DNA from: JALHNI01 sp965229305
Lineage (GTDB): Bacteria; Acidobacteriota; Terriglobia; Bryobacterales; Bryobacteraceae
Assembly (NCBI GenBank): GCA_965229305.1
Contig: CBDDIZ010000037.1
Coordinates: 186,001 to 250,000, forward strand
Direction: 5' to 3'
DNA length: 64,000 nt
The position numbers and the translations under genes are program-made. Shown here in pieces: positions 8,197 to 17,278 of this stretch; position 1 is the stretch's first letter; each line of letters opens with the position of its first letter. Below the pieces are notes generated by a model, which worked only from the letters and a program-made list of their open reading frames with translations, had not been told where the DNA came from and ran no database searches.

Positions 8197-9368
8197 GTTG
8201 ACAGCAGTTCTAAGAAGTCCTCTGTCGTTCGAGCTTCCACGCCAGGCAGCAAGGCGGTTGTCCGCACCACGGTGCTCGACGACCGGCGATGCACCAGCAT
8301 CGCTCGCACTGGCTTGTTTCGCTTCTCGAGAGCCTTCCGCAACGTCCCCATGCTCTCGGCCATCCGCGGTAACGGCGTCCGGGTGGCCTTCGCCTCCAAC
8401 AGCCACACCTCGCCTCCCGGGCGCGGCAGCAGAAAGTCCACCTCCAGACCTTGCCGGTCTCGAAAGTAGTAAAGCTCTTTCCGTCTTCCCTGATTCACCT
8501 GCCATTTGTAGATTTCGCTTGCCAGAAAGCCTTCGTACAATGCTCCGAGAAACGGCGACTGATCCAAGGCCGCCGGACTCGCCACTCCCAGCAGATAGCA
8601 AGCCATTCCCGAATCGAGCCAGTACACCTTTGGCGCCTTGATTAATCGCTTCCCGGCGTTCTCAAAATACGGCGGCACGCGAATGATCTGGTTCGTCATC
8701 TCCAGAATGCGCAGCCAACTTTCGATCGTCGGAACCGACACTCCCAGCGGCGCCGCCAAGTCGCTACGGTTCAGCATCTGCCCGTGCCGCGTCGCCAACA
8801 GCGTCAGGAACGTTCGGAAGGTCGGCAGGTCGCGCACGTCGGAAATCGATCGCACATCGCGCTCGAGATACGTCTGCAGGTACGAACTGAAGCGTAACTC
8901 CCGATCCCGCGGCCGCGCCAGCACCTCCGGATAACCGCCTAGAAACAGGCTCGTCTTCGGCGTTTCCAGCACATTCATCGGCAGCAGTTCGAGCACCGCG
9001 GCCCGGCCCGCCATCGATTCACTCACGCCTTTCATCAGCGGCAGTTCCTGCGAGCCGGTAAAGAACCACTGGCCCATGCGTCGCGGGTTCTGGTCGATAA
9101 TCGTTCGCACGTAATTAAACAGCTCCGGCGCGTTCTGAATCTCATCCAGAATCACCGGCGGTTTCAGCGCTTCCAGCAGCGAACGTGGATCCACCTTGAT
9201 GCGCGCCTGAATGTCCGGATCTTCCAGGAGCACATACGACGCCCGCGGGAGCAATTGCCGCAGCAGCGTCGTCTTCCCTGCGCGGCGCGGCCCCGTCAGG
9301 ACCACCGCCGGGAACGCCCGCATGGCTTGGATCACGGTGTTCTCCAACTGTCGACGCACGGCCTTCAT
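8175..9368 (-). CDS. AAA-family ATPase with DUF4143 domain
   Basis: A 397-residue protein of the AAA_14/DUF4143 family. Walker A is GPRRAGKTTLL (about residues 25-35), Walker B is VILDEIQNAP, and sensor-like FTGSQ follows. The C-terminal half is DUF4143-like and includes EVDFLLPR...VWLLEAKAT, a PD-(D/E)XK-like D-x(n)-E-x-K arrangement. These ATPases are common, patchily distributed and often transferred; their role is poorly defined. The gene is inserted tail-to-tail with the TonB-like gene and lies behind an AT-rich duplicated promoter (9370-9447) unlike its surroundings, which supports horizontal origin. No Shine-Dalgarno precedes the ATG. Confidence 0.8.
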   Translation of the reverse strand: MKAVRRQLENTVIQAMRAFPAVVLTGPRRAGKTTLLRQLLPRASYVLLEDPDIQARIKVDPRSLLEALKPPVILDEIQNAPELFNYVRTIIDQNPRRMGQWFFTGSQELPLMKGVSESMAGRAAVLELLPMNVLETPKTSLFLGGYPEVLARPRDRELRFSSYLQTYLERDVRSISDVRDLPTFRTFLTLLATRHGQMLNRSDLAAPLGVSVPTIESWLRILEMTNQIIRVPPYFENAGKRLIKAPKVYWLDSGMACYLLGVASPAALDQSPFLGALYEGFLASEIYKWQVNQGRRKELYYFRDRQGLEVDFLLPRPGGEVWLLEAKATRTPLPRMAESMGTLRKALEKRNKPVRAMLVHRRSSSTVVRTTALLPGVEARTTEDFLELLSTQRAGVL

Positions 9369-9369
9369 A

Positions 9370-9447
9370 CGACAATTCTAAGTTTGTATCTTAAATTTGT
9401 CACTTTCTATTTATGACAATTTTAAACTATTGCTTTAAATTTGTCAT
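9370..9447 (-). promoter_or_regulatory. Two tandem dyads coinciding with two promoter-like elements
   Basis: Four 12-bp boxes alternate in orientation. CGACAATTCTAA (9370-9381) and TTAAATTTGTCA (9391-9402) form one dyad. TGACAATTTTAA (9414-9425) and TTAAATTTGTCA (9435-9446) form a second. Each has a 9-bp spacer and they repeat every 44 bp. Read on the minus strand, each dyad holds a promoter-like pair: GTGACA (9403-9398), 17 nt, TAGAAT (9380-9375); and ATGACA (9447-9442), 17 nt, TAAAAT (9424-9419). The proximal -10 ends 6 nt before the ATG at 9368. The distal box also contains the stop codon of the upstream VWA gene (9444-9446). Confidence 0.65.
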
Positions 9448-10361
9448 TTTTCTGCCTCCACCTCGTACCCGCCTCGCGCCCGCACCTGCGCCTTGCGATA
9501 CCGCGCCTTCGCCGGCCCAGTCAACTCCACCCTTAGCTTCCGAAACTGACCCGGCCGTGCCCCTTCCGGCACAGCCACCGCCAGCGAGTACCGAGCCCTC
9601 AACTTCCCCAACATCTCCCCAAAGACCGCATCTGCGCGTTCCGCCCGCACCGCTTCTCCCCCCGTCCGCTCCGCTACCGTCCACAAGTCCGTGGGCGTGA
9701 AGTCCGGATTCCCCCCGGCGACGGTCCGCCCATTCCGCGTCTTCCCCACGACCATCGCATTCATCACGACATCTGCCCCGGCCAACGCCCTTACTACCTC
9801 ATCCTCATTCACCAAATGATTCAGACCGCTCCCATCGGAGAGCATCAGGACCGCGCGGCGTCCGGTCCCTTCGCTCTTCTTGAACTCCGCCGCTGCGTCC
9901 AGCAGGGCGGCATAGATGGCCGTGCCCGCGGGCAGCTTCGTCTCAAGCACTGCGACCTCCACTTCGCGCGCCGCCTCCGAAAACCGGTTCGAGAAAGGGT
10001 GCAGCAACTGCGTCCCCTTACTGAACGCCATCACGCCCGCCCGGTCACGTTCGGTCAACTGCCCCAGCGATTGCAGCGCGGTGCGTCCCAACTGCTGCAG
10101 GAACGGACGCATGCTCCCCGATACGTCGAGCAGCAGCAGCACCGTGACCGGCTCGGACTCATTGCCGAAATACACCACCGGCTGCGCCACACCTTCGTCA
10201 TAAACCACGAAGTCCGCCTTCGTCAGCCCGGTTACCGGACGCCCGTTCTCCACCACCTGCACGTCGACCCGCACCTGCGCCACGCGGGAGCGGAACACGA
10301 CCTCCTCGGGCTGTTGGGCGAAGATGGTCGTAGCGATCAGAAACAGAATGCGTAATGTCAT
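9444..10361 (-). CDS. Secreted VWA-domain protein (acidobacterial TIGR03436 type)
   Basis: About 305 residues from ATG 10361. A signal peptide (MTLRILFLIATTIFAQQ) is followed by a beta-rich segment, VFRSRVAQVRVDVQV...DFVVYDEG, and then a von Willebrand A domain with a MIDAS motif (LLLLDVSGSM) and LMLSDGSGL. This order matches the VWFA-related acidobacterial domain proteins, which are exported and of unknown role. The signal peptide requires the start at 10361, which makes its 5' end overlap the divergent selB gene by 14 nt. Confidence 0.8.
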   Translation of the reverse strand: MTLRILFLIATTIFAQQPEEVVFRSRVAQVRVDVQVVENGRPVTGLTKADFVVYDEGVAQPVVYFGNESEPVTVLLLLDVSGSMRPFLQQLGRTALQSLGQLTERDRAGVMAFSKGTQLLHPFSNRFSEAAREVEVAVLETKLPAGTAIYAALLDAAAEFKKSEGTGRRAVLMLSDGSGLNHLVNEDEVVRALAGADVVMNAMVVGKTRNGRTVAGGNPDFTPTDLWTVAERTGGEAVRAERADAVFGEMLGKLRARYSLAVAVPEGARPGQFRKLRVELTGPAKARYRKAQVRARGGYEVEAEK

Positions 10362-12183
10362 CGTTGGCACCGCAGGCCACATCGACCATGGTAAGACCAC
10401 CCTTGTCGGCGCGCTCACGGGCGTTGATACGGACCGTTTGGCCGAAGAAAAGCGCCGCGGCATCTCCATCGACCTCGGCTTTGCTCATCTGCCGTTGGCG
10501 CCTGACCTGAACCTCGCCTTCGTCGATGTGCCCGGCCATGAACGCTTCGTCAAGAACATGCTCGCCGGTGCCAGCGGCATTGACCTCGCACTGCTCACTG
10601 TCGCGGCCACCGAATCCATCAAGCCGCAAACCCGGGAACACTTCGAGATTTGCCGTCTGCTGGGCCTCGAAGCGGGTGTCATCGCCCTCACCAAGACGGA
10701 CCTGGTCGATCCGGAACTCATCGAACTCGTCAAGCTCGAGATTGCCGAACTCATTGGCGGCTCATTTCTCGAACACGCCGCGATCGTTCCCGTCAGTGCC
10801 ACCACTGGCGTGGGCCTCGCCGCGCTGAAGGAAGCGCTACGCACGGCTGCTCTGGCGGTTCGGCCCCGAGGTGCCGCGTCATGGCTGCGCCTCCCGATCG
10901 ATCGCGTCTTCACGATGAAGGGTCACGGCACGGTGGTCACTGGCACACTTACCGCTGGAACCATCCAGGTCGAAGACGAAGTTTGCGTCTATCCGGACCG
11001 CCTCTTTGTTCGCGTCCGCGGACTGCAGGTGCACGGCCAACCGGTCCGTCAAGCCACCGCCGGTCAACGGGCCGCCATCAATCTTGCCGGCGTGGACAAA
11101 GCCGATCTCGCCCGCGGTCAGGTCCTGGCCGCGCCGGTCTTCGAGTCGGTAGAACGTCTTGAAGCGTCGCTCACTCTGCTCCCGTCGGCCAAGCCGCTCA
11201 AGCGCGGAGCGCCCGTTCATTTCCATCCCGGGACCGCCGAGATCGAAGCCACTATCACTCCGCTCGACCAGCGCGCCAATCTCGAACCCGGTTCGACGAC
11301 GCTGGTCCGGCTCGACCTCGCCTCACCCACCCTTCTCCTCCCCGGCGATCGCTTCATCGTCCGGCTCTTCTCTCCCGTGGTGACGATCGGCGGCGGCCTC
11401 GTCATCAACATCAATGCACCCAAACGAACCACCGCCTTCGCTTCTCGCGAATTGCGCGCCCAAGCCTATCAGCGTGATCCGATAGCCGCTCTGCTTCAAG
11501 AAACCCCGGGCGGCCTGCCTCTGGCCACCGCGGTTGCTCGCACGGGGTGGCTGCCCGAGCGGATTCTGAAAGGCCGCTTCGCCGTCGATCAGTGGCTGGT
11601 TCATCCGCCTTGGTTAGCGGATCGCGCCCAAGCCCTCGAAGCGTTACTCCAGGACTTTCACCGGCGTCACCCGCTTCAGCCCGGTTGGAGTAAAGAAGAG
11701 GTTCGCCTCCGTCTGATGCCCTACGCTCCGGCCGCGATTTTTGAAGCCCTGCTGGCGCGCACCAACGCCATTGCCGCCGACGGCGAACTCCTGCGTCTGG
11801 CCTCGCACCAGCGCGTTCTGCAAGCCGATGAGTCCGCCGCTTTAGCGAAGATCGAAGAACTCTTCGTCACCGCCGGACTCGCCGTCCCCGCCACCGGCGA
11901 AGTCCTCGCTCAAGCCGGCATTGACCCCGCCCGCGCGAGAACGCTTCTCCAGACGCTGCTGCGCGAGCGCCGACTCGTGCGCATCAATGCCGACCTCGTC
12001 TATCACGCCGGTGCCCTCGCCAAGCTCTATGCGCTGCTTAAAACCAAACGCGGCGTCGCCTTCTCCGTGGGCGAGTTCAAGGACTGGACGGGCGTCTCCC
12101 GCAAGTACGCCATTCCCTTGCTCGAATTTCTCGACCGCCAACGTTTAACGCGCCGCGAAGGCGATCGGCGTATCGTTTCCTAA
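10348..12183 (+). CDS. selB: Selenocysteine-specific elongation factor
   Basis: SelB delivers Sec-tRNA to UGA codons marked by a SECIS hairpin. The 611-residue chain begins with a GTPase domain: GTAGHIDHGKTTL (G1), DVPGHERFVKNM (G3) and LTKTDL (G4). Two EF-Tu-like beta-barrel domains follow (FTMKGHGTVVTGTL), then the C-terminal winged-helix repeats typical of SelB (about residues 380-611). ATG 10348 gives the canonical N-terminus; ATG 10324 would add eight residues. No selA, selD, selC or recognisable selenoprotein gene is in the window, so the rest of the system must be elsewhere if it is functional. Confidence 0.93.
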   Translation: MRNVIVGTAGHIDHGKTTLVGALTGVDTDRLAEEKRRGISIDLGFAHLPLAPDLNLAFVDVPGHERFVKNMLAGASGIDLALLTVAATESIKPQTREHFEICRLLGLEAGVIALTKTDLVDPELIELVKLEIAELIGGSFLEHAAIVPVSATTGVGLAALKEALRTAALAVRPRGAASWLRLPIDRVFTMKGHGTVVTGTLTAGTIQVEDEVCVYPDRLFVRVRGLQVHGQPVRQATAGQRAAINLAGVDKADLARGQVLAAPVFESVERLEASLTLLPSAKPLKRGAPVHFHPGTAEIEATITPLDQRANLEPGSTTLVRLDLASPTLLLPGDRFIVRLFSPVVTIGGGLVININAPKRTTAFASRELRAQAYQRDPIAALLQETPGGLPLATAVARTGWLPERILKGRFAVDQWLVHPPWLADRAQALEALLQDFHRRHPLQPGWSKEEVRLRLMPYAPAAIFEALLARTNAIAADGELLRLASHQRVLQADESAALAKIEELFVTAGLAVPATGEVLAQAGIDPARARTLLQTLLRERRLVRINADLVYHAGALAKLYALLKTKRGVAFSVGEFKDWTGVSRKYAIPLLEFLDRQRLTRREGDRRIVS

Positions 12184-12204
12184 GGCCTCTCGCTACAATG
12201 GCGA

Positions 12205-13146
12205 GTGTCTCTCTTTTTCCTGCTGATGGTGGCCGCTGACCCTCTCTGGACGGCGCGCCCGCTCACTGCCGCTCATAGCTTCACCAAAGAGATCGAAGGC
12301 CCCGCCGTTGATCGTGCCGGCAATATCTATGCCGTCAGCTACGGCCGCACTCCCACCATCGGGCGGGTGAACGCCGAAGGCGACGCGACTCTCTGGCTCG
12401 AAATGCCCAATGGCTCGCTCGGCAACGGAATTCGCTTTGATCGCGCCGGGGTCATGTACATCGCCGACTACACGAAGCACAACATTCTGCGCGTGCGCCC
12501 GGGCACCAAGAAGGTGGAAGTCTTCGCGCACGATGACACCATGCATCAGCCCAATGACCTCGCCATTGCCCCCGACGACACCCTCTACGCCAGCGATCCC
12601 GATTGGCAGAACAACGCCGGGCAGATCTGGCACATCGACCGCGCGGGCAAGCTGCGCAAAGTGGCTGAAGGCATGGGCACCACCAACGGCATCGAAGTTA
12701 GCCCCAACGGCAAGATTCTCTACGTCAACGAAAGCGTCCAACGTAAGATCTGGGCGTTCGACATCGAGCCCGATCACAGCCTCGCCAACAAGCGTCTGCT
12801 GGTCGAGTTCCCCGACTATGGCTTCGATGGCATGCGCGCGGACGTCAAAGGAAATCTCTATGTGACGCGCTATGGCAAGGGCGTGGTGGCAATCGTTTCG
12901 CCGCAAGGCAAAGTATTGCGGGAAGTCTCCGTGCTGGGCGCTCGCCCCAGCAATCTCTGCTTCGGTGGGCCCGATGGCCGCACGGTCTACGTCACGGAAG
13001 TCGAGAATGAACGCCTGGTCTATTTCCGTACCGATACGCCCGGTCAGGAGTTTCGCCGCTGGACCCAGGCGAAACCCGCCGCCAAAGCAGGCGCCAAGTC
13101 TACCGCCAAGTCTGGTGCACGCAAGAAAACCCGCAAAAAACGCTAG
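12205..13146 (+). CDS. SMP-30/gluconolactonase-like secreted beta-propeller
   Basis: A 313-residue protein with a short hydrophobic export signal (MSLFFLLMVA), then a six-bladed propeller typical of SMP-30/gluconolactonases: EGPAVDRAGNIYAVSY, NGIRFDRAGVMYIADY, QPNDLAIAPDDTLYASD and TTNGIEVSPNGKILYVNE, the last with conserved metal-site Asn residues. It probably hydrolyses a sugar lactone in the periplasm. The C-terminal 25 residues form an unusual Lys/Ala-rich basic tail. The GTG start at 12205 has no Shine-Dalgarno but sits 5 nt after TACAAT (12194-12199), as a leaderless transcript would. Confidence 0.75.
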   Translation: MSLFFLLMVAADPLWTARPLTAAHSFTKEIEGPAVDRAGNIYAVSYGRTPTIGRVNAEGDATLWLEMPNGSLGNGIRFDRAGVMYIADYTKHNILRVRPGTKKVEVFAHDDTMHQPNDLAIAPDDTLYASDPDWQNNAGQIWHIDRAGKLRKVAEGMGTTNGIEVSPNGKILYVNESVQRKIWAFDIEPDHSLANKRLLVEFPDYGFDGMRADVKGNLYVTRYGKGVVAIVSPQGKVLREVSVLGARPSNLCFGGPDGRTVYVTEVENERLVYFRTDTPGQEFRRWTQAKPAAKAGAKSTAKSGARKKTRKKR

Positions 13147-13190
13147 CGTTGAGCGCCGGAAACGACTTGATATCCTAGTCGCTAACTCCC

Positions 13191-14573
13191 GTGCTTACTC
13201 GACGTCAGCTTTTGGAACGCACCACGCTCGGCTTTGGCGGCATGGTGCTGACGGACCTGCTTCGGGCCAACGCTCCCAACGATCTCCAGCCGCGGCCCGT
13301 CCATTTCCCGGCCCAAGCCACCGCCGTCATCCAACTCGTCCAGAACGGCGGACCCAGCCAGATGGATCTTTTCGATCCCAAGCCCGTTCTGCAGAAACTG
13401 GCCGGTCAACCGCTTCCCGGCGGCGTCGAAATTCATCAGCCCAACAACGTCAACACCCTTCTTCCCTCGCCGTTCACCTTCAAGAAGTACGGCCAGTGCG
13501 GCATGGACATCTCCGAGATGCTGCCACATACCGCGAAGATTGTCGACGAGCTCTGCTTCATCCGCAGCATGCACACCGAGCACAACAACCATCTGGAAGC
13601 GCTCAACATGCTGCTCTCCTGCAAGATCTTTCCCGGCCGCCCGGTAATGGGCGCGTGGATCAGCTACGCCTTGGGCACGGAGAACCAAAGTCTCCCGGCT
13701 TACGTGGTTCTGCGCGACCCTACCGGCTACACCATCGGCGGCAAGCAACTGTGGGCCAACGGCTACTTGCCGGCTCTTTACTCCGGGGTCGAGTTCAGTA
13801 TGAAGGGTGCGCCTGTCCATCATCTGAACCCGCCCGAAAAACTGGCCGATGGCGCCCAGCGTTCCACCCTGGACCTGCTTGCCAAAATCAACGAACGTCA
13901 TCTGGCCCAGCACCCCGGCGAGCTCGAACTCGAAGCTCGCATCCGTAACTTCGAACTCGCCGCGCGTATGCAGCTCGCTGCCGGCGACGTGCTCGACATT
14001 TCCCACGAAACCGAGGCCACCAAGAAGCTCTACGGCATTGACGATCCCAAGGCCGGCGCTTATGGCCTGCGCTGTCTGATGGCGCGTCGACTGGTCGAGA
14101 AAGGCGTCCGCTTCGTCCAGGTCACCACCAGCCCGGGCCAGCCTTGGGACCATCACAACAGCATCAAAAAGGACATGCACAAAATCGCCGGCGAGGTCGA
14201 CCAAGGCTCCGCGGCGCTGATCATGGACCTCAAGAGCCGCGGCCTGCTCGATAAGACCATCGTCATGTGGGCAGGCGAGTTTGGCCGTCTTCCGACCACC
14301 CAAAATGGAGACGGACGCGATCACAATCGCAACGCCTTCACCATCTGGTTTGCCGGTGGCGGCTTCAAAAAAGGCCTGATTTACGGCGAAACCGACGAGT
14401 TTGGCTACAAGGCCGTCGTCAATCGTGTACCCGTGCCGGACATGATCGCCACCGTCTTGCGCCAACTCGGCGTGGACCATCGCAAAGTGGAATACGCCCA
14501 TGGTGGACGCCTCGAGACGCCCTCGGACGTCACCGTCACCGGGGCCAAGCCGGTCCTGGATCTGGTGTCATGA
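13191..14573 (+). CDS. DUF1501 protein (Tat-exported, sulfatase-like fold)
   Basis: A 460-residue protein with a twin-arginine signal (TRRQLLERTTLGFGG) and the DUF1501 pattern: QLVQNGGPSQMDLFDPKP, MHTEHNNH, HHNSIKKDM, WAGEFGRLP and GDGRDHNRNAFTIW. DUF1501 proteins belong to the alkaline-phosphatase superfamily and are usually encoded with PSD1 proteins in planctomycetes and acidobacteria; substrate and reaction are not established. The start is GTG 13191. Its stop overlaps the ATG of the following PSD1 gene (ATGA at 14570-14573), so the pair is translationally coupled. Confidence 0.85.
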   Translation: MLTRRQLLERTTLGFGGMVLTDLLRANAPNDLQPRPVHFPAQATAVIQLVQNGGPSQMDLFDPKPVLQKLAGQPLPGGVEIHQPNNVNTLLPSPFTFKKYGQCGMDISEMLPHTAKIVDELCFIRSMHTEHNNHLEALNMLLSCKIFPGRPVMGAWISYALGTENQSLPAYVVLRDPTGYTIGGKQLWANGYLPALYSGVEFSMKGAPVHHLNPPEKLADGAQRSTLDLLAKINERHLAQHPGELELEARIRNFELAARMQLAAGDVLDISHETEATKKLYGIDDPKAGAYGLRCLMARRLVEKGVRFVQVTTSPGQPWDHHNSIKKDMHKIAGEVDQGSAALIMDLKSRGLLDKTIVMWAGEFGRLPTTQNGDGRDHNRNAFTIWFAGGGFKKGLIYGETDEFGYKAVVNRVPVPDMIATVLRQLGVDHRKVEYAHGGRLETPSDVTVTGAKPVLDLVS

Positions 14574-17278
14574 AGTCGCTGTTGCTGCTCCCGCTTTTCC
14601 TCAGTGCCGCCGAACCGCCGCGCTTTGAGAAAGACGTGCTTCCCGTCTTCACGAAATACTGCTTCACCTGCCATGGCCAAAGTTCGCCCAAGCTCGGTTT
14701 AGACCTCCGCACCGCGGCGGGCGCCTTGCGCGGTAGTCACAATGGCCCCGTTGTCGTGAAAGGTCAACCGGACGACAGTCTCTTATGGAAGAAGGTCTCC
14801 AGCCGTCAGATGCCTCCGGCCATCTACGGGCAGAAGATTCCCGACGCAGACCTCGAAACCATCAAGCGCTGGATCGAAACCGGCGCTGCCTTCGATGCCC
14901 CGGTTCGCGCCAGCGCTCAATTACCTGCCGTGATCCAGGCGCGTTGCACGGGTTGCCACGGTGAGAAGAGCGCGGTGGCCGGCTTGCGCCTCCACACGGT
15001 TGCCGACCTGTTGAAGGGAAGCGCCAACGGACCCGTTGTCGTCGAAGGGTTTTCGGACCGCAGTCTCCTGGTGCGCCGCATCACCAGTCACAACATGCCT
15101 CCCAAAAGCGCCGGCCCGCCTCTGACCGACGCGGAAATTAACTCCGTGCGCGAGTGGATCGACCGCGGCGAGTTCAGCGCCATCAACACCGCCAACACGG
15201 CGGACCGGCCCTTCAGCCCCCTCGAAGCTCCGCCCATCACCGACGAGCATCGCCGGTTCTGGGCCTTTCAGAAGCCCCTCCCCAAGCCGTTGCCCCGCGT
15301 CAAGGATCTCAAACGAGTTCGCACGCCCATTGACCAGCACGTGCTCGCGAGGCTGGAAGCAAAGAGTCTGAACTTCTCGCCGGACGCTTCGAAGGAGACG
15401 CTGCTACGGCGTGCTTATCTCGATCTCCATGGGCTTCCCCCCACGCCCGTTCAAGTCGACGAATTCTTGCACGACAAGTCCCCCGACGCTTACGAAAAGC
15501 TCCTGGATCGTCTTCTCGCCTCGCCTCGCTACGGTGAACGTTGGGGCCGCCAATGGCTCGATGTCGCCGGCTACGTCGATACCACCGGCAAGGACTTCGA
15601 CCCCAAGAAGACCGAGTTCGCCGACGGCATGTGGCGCTATCGCGACTACGTCATCAACTCCTTCAATCTCGATAAGCCCTGGAATCGCTTCCTCACTGAA
15701 CAACTCGCCGGCGACGAACTCATCGATTGGCGCAACACGCCGGAACGCACACCGGCCATCAACGAACTTCTCACCGCCACCGGCTATACCCGCACCATTC
15801 TGGACATCACCGAAGAAGACATCAGCAACCTACCCGTTGAGCGCTACGAAGCTCTCTTCAAGCTCATCGAGAAAGTGGGCAGCAGCACGCTCGGGCTCAC
15901 CGTAAACTGCGCTCGCTGCCATAGCCACAAGTTCGACCCCATCCCTCAACGCGACTACTACCGCTTCCTCGCCCTCTTCACCACCGCCTACAATCCCACC
16001 GACTGGATTCAGCCGCAGAACCACCATCTCTACACCGTCGGCAAGGCCGAACAGGAAGCCGTCGAGAAGCACAACAAGGCTCTCGACGAAGAGCGCAAGC
16101 CGATTGAGGCCAAGCTCCTCGACGAAGCGCTGAAGGCCGTTCCGGAGACCATTCGCGCGGACGTGAAGACTGCCCTCGAAGCACCCGCCGACAAGCGCGA
16201 CGACGTGCAGAAGTATCTCGCCTCCAAGTTTGGCAACTTGCAAAAGGACCTCGCCAAGCACCCTCAAATCATCGCCCTGGAAGCGCGCCGCCAGAAGCTC
16301 GACAAGATTCAGGCCCTCTGGGATGTCGGCGCCGTCCCCAAGATCCGTCTGCTCCAACGTGGCAGTGCCGACGCCCCTGGCCCTGTGGTGACGCCTGGCT
16401 TCCTCTCCGTTCTCTCCCAGTCGGACGCCACTGACGCTCACAAACCCGCCGCCGCCCAAGGCCCCACCGCAGGCATGAGGCTCGCCTTTGCGGACTGGCT
16501 TACCAGTCCGGACCATCCGCTCACTGCCCGCGTGATCGTCAATCGCATCTGGCAAGGCCACTTCGGCACGGGCATTGTCGCGACGCCCGATAACTTCGGC
16601 AAAACTGGCGCAGAGCCTACCAATCAGGCTCTGCTCGACTTCCTGGCGGTCGATTTCGTCCAACACGGCTGGAGCGAAAAGCGCCTGCACAAGCAGATCA
16701 TGCTCTCCACGGTCTACCGCCAGTCCTCCGTGCAGCAGGCTCGCGGCAAGGCCATTGACCCGGAGAACAAACTTCTCTGGCGCATGAACCTCCGCCGCCT
16801 GGATGCCGAGTCCTTGCGGGACTCGCTGATGGCTGCCGCCGGCAAGCTCGACCTCACCATGGGTGGTCCGCCCATCCAACTCGAGATGCGCCCGGACGGC
16901 CTGCAAGTTGTCTCGTCCAAGGAGCCCGAGAACGCCAAGTGGCGTCGCAGCATCTATCTTACGCACCGCCGCACCTACCCCATGAGCTTCCTGGGCGTCT
17001 TCGACTATCCGATCATCGACACCAACTGCACGCGCCGAATCCCCTCCGCCACCCCTCTCCAATCGCTCACCATGTTGAACGACGAGTTCGTCTGGCAAAC
17101 GGCCGAAGCCCTCGCCCAGCGAGCCGACCAAAGCATCGACGCGGCCTATCTGCTCGCCCTCTCCCGCAAACCCACCCCGGCGGAGCGCGACCTAGCCCAC
17201 GAGTTCCTGAAGAAGATGCCCTTCAAAGCCTTCGCCCAGGTGCTCTTGAGCTCGAATGAATTCCTCTACGTCGACTGA
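14570..17278 (+). CDS. PSD1 / DUF1549-DUF1553 cytochrome-c-like secreted protein
   Basis: A 902-residue exported protein with signal peptide MKSLLLLPLFLSAAEPP. It has two N-terminal cytochrome-like CxxCH sites, KYCFTCHGQ (about residue 31) and ARCTGCHGE (about 126), which would bind haem c, followed by DUF1549 (YGERWGRQWLDVAGY; VNCARCHSHKFDPIPQRDYY near 445) and DUF1553 (NRIWQGHFGTGIV, RRLDAESLRDSLM, TLMNDEF). The frame is open far upstream, but ATG 14570 gives the signal peptide and couples to the DUF1501 stop. These pairs are thought to degrade or modify polysaccharides, without firm biochemistry. A paralogue is at 52932. Confidence 0.88.
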   Translation: MKSLLLLPLFLSAAEPPRFEKDVLPVFTKYCFTCHGQSSPKLGLDLRTAAGALRGSHNGPVVVKGQPDDSLLWKKVSSRQMPPAIYGQKIPDADLETIKRWIETGAAFDAPVRASAQLPAVIQARCTGCHGEKSAVAGLRLHTVADLLKGSANGPVVVEGFSDRSLLVRRITSHNMPPKSAGPPLTDAEINSVREWIDRGEFSAINTANTADRPFSPLEAPPITDEHRRFWAFQKPLPKPLPRVKDLKRVRTPIDQHVLARLEAKSLNFSPDASKETLLRRAYLDLHGLPPTPVQVDEFLHDKSPDAYEKLLDRLLASPRYGERWGRQWLDVAGYVDTTGKDFDPKKTEFADGMWRYRDYVINSFNLDKPWNRFLTEQLAGDELIDWRNTPERTPAINELLTATGYTRTILDITEEDISNLPVERYEALFKLIEKVGSSTLGLTVNCARCHSHKFDPIPQRDYYRFLALFTTAYNPTDWIQPQNHHLYTVGKAEQEAVEKHNKALDEERKPIEAKLLDEALKAVPETIRADVKTALEAPADKRDDVQKYLASKFGNLQKDLAKHPQIIALEARRQKLDKIQALWDVGAVPKIRLLQRGSADAPGPVVTPGFLSVLSQSDATDAHKPAAAQGPTAGMRLAFADWLTSPDHPLTARVIVNRIWQGHFGTGIVATPDNFGKTGAEPTNQALLDFLAVDFVQHGWSEKRLHKQIMLSTVYRQSSVQQARGKAIDPENKLLWRMNLRRLDAESLRDSLMAAAGKLDLTMGGPPIQLEMRPDGLQVVSSKEPENAKWRRSIYLTHRRTYPMSFLGVFDYPIIDTNCTRRIPSATPLQSLTMLNDEFVWQTAEALAQRADQSIDAAYLLALSRKPTPAERDLAHEFLKKMPFKAFAQVLLSSNEFLYVD

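Noticed and set aside
9370..9447. The TGACAAWTTTAA boxes as inverted repeats of a small transposable element
   Set aside because: No target duplication or second copy is visible in the window, and both dyads align exactly with promoter hexamers at 17-nt spacing, so a regulatory reading is preferred.
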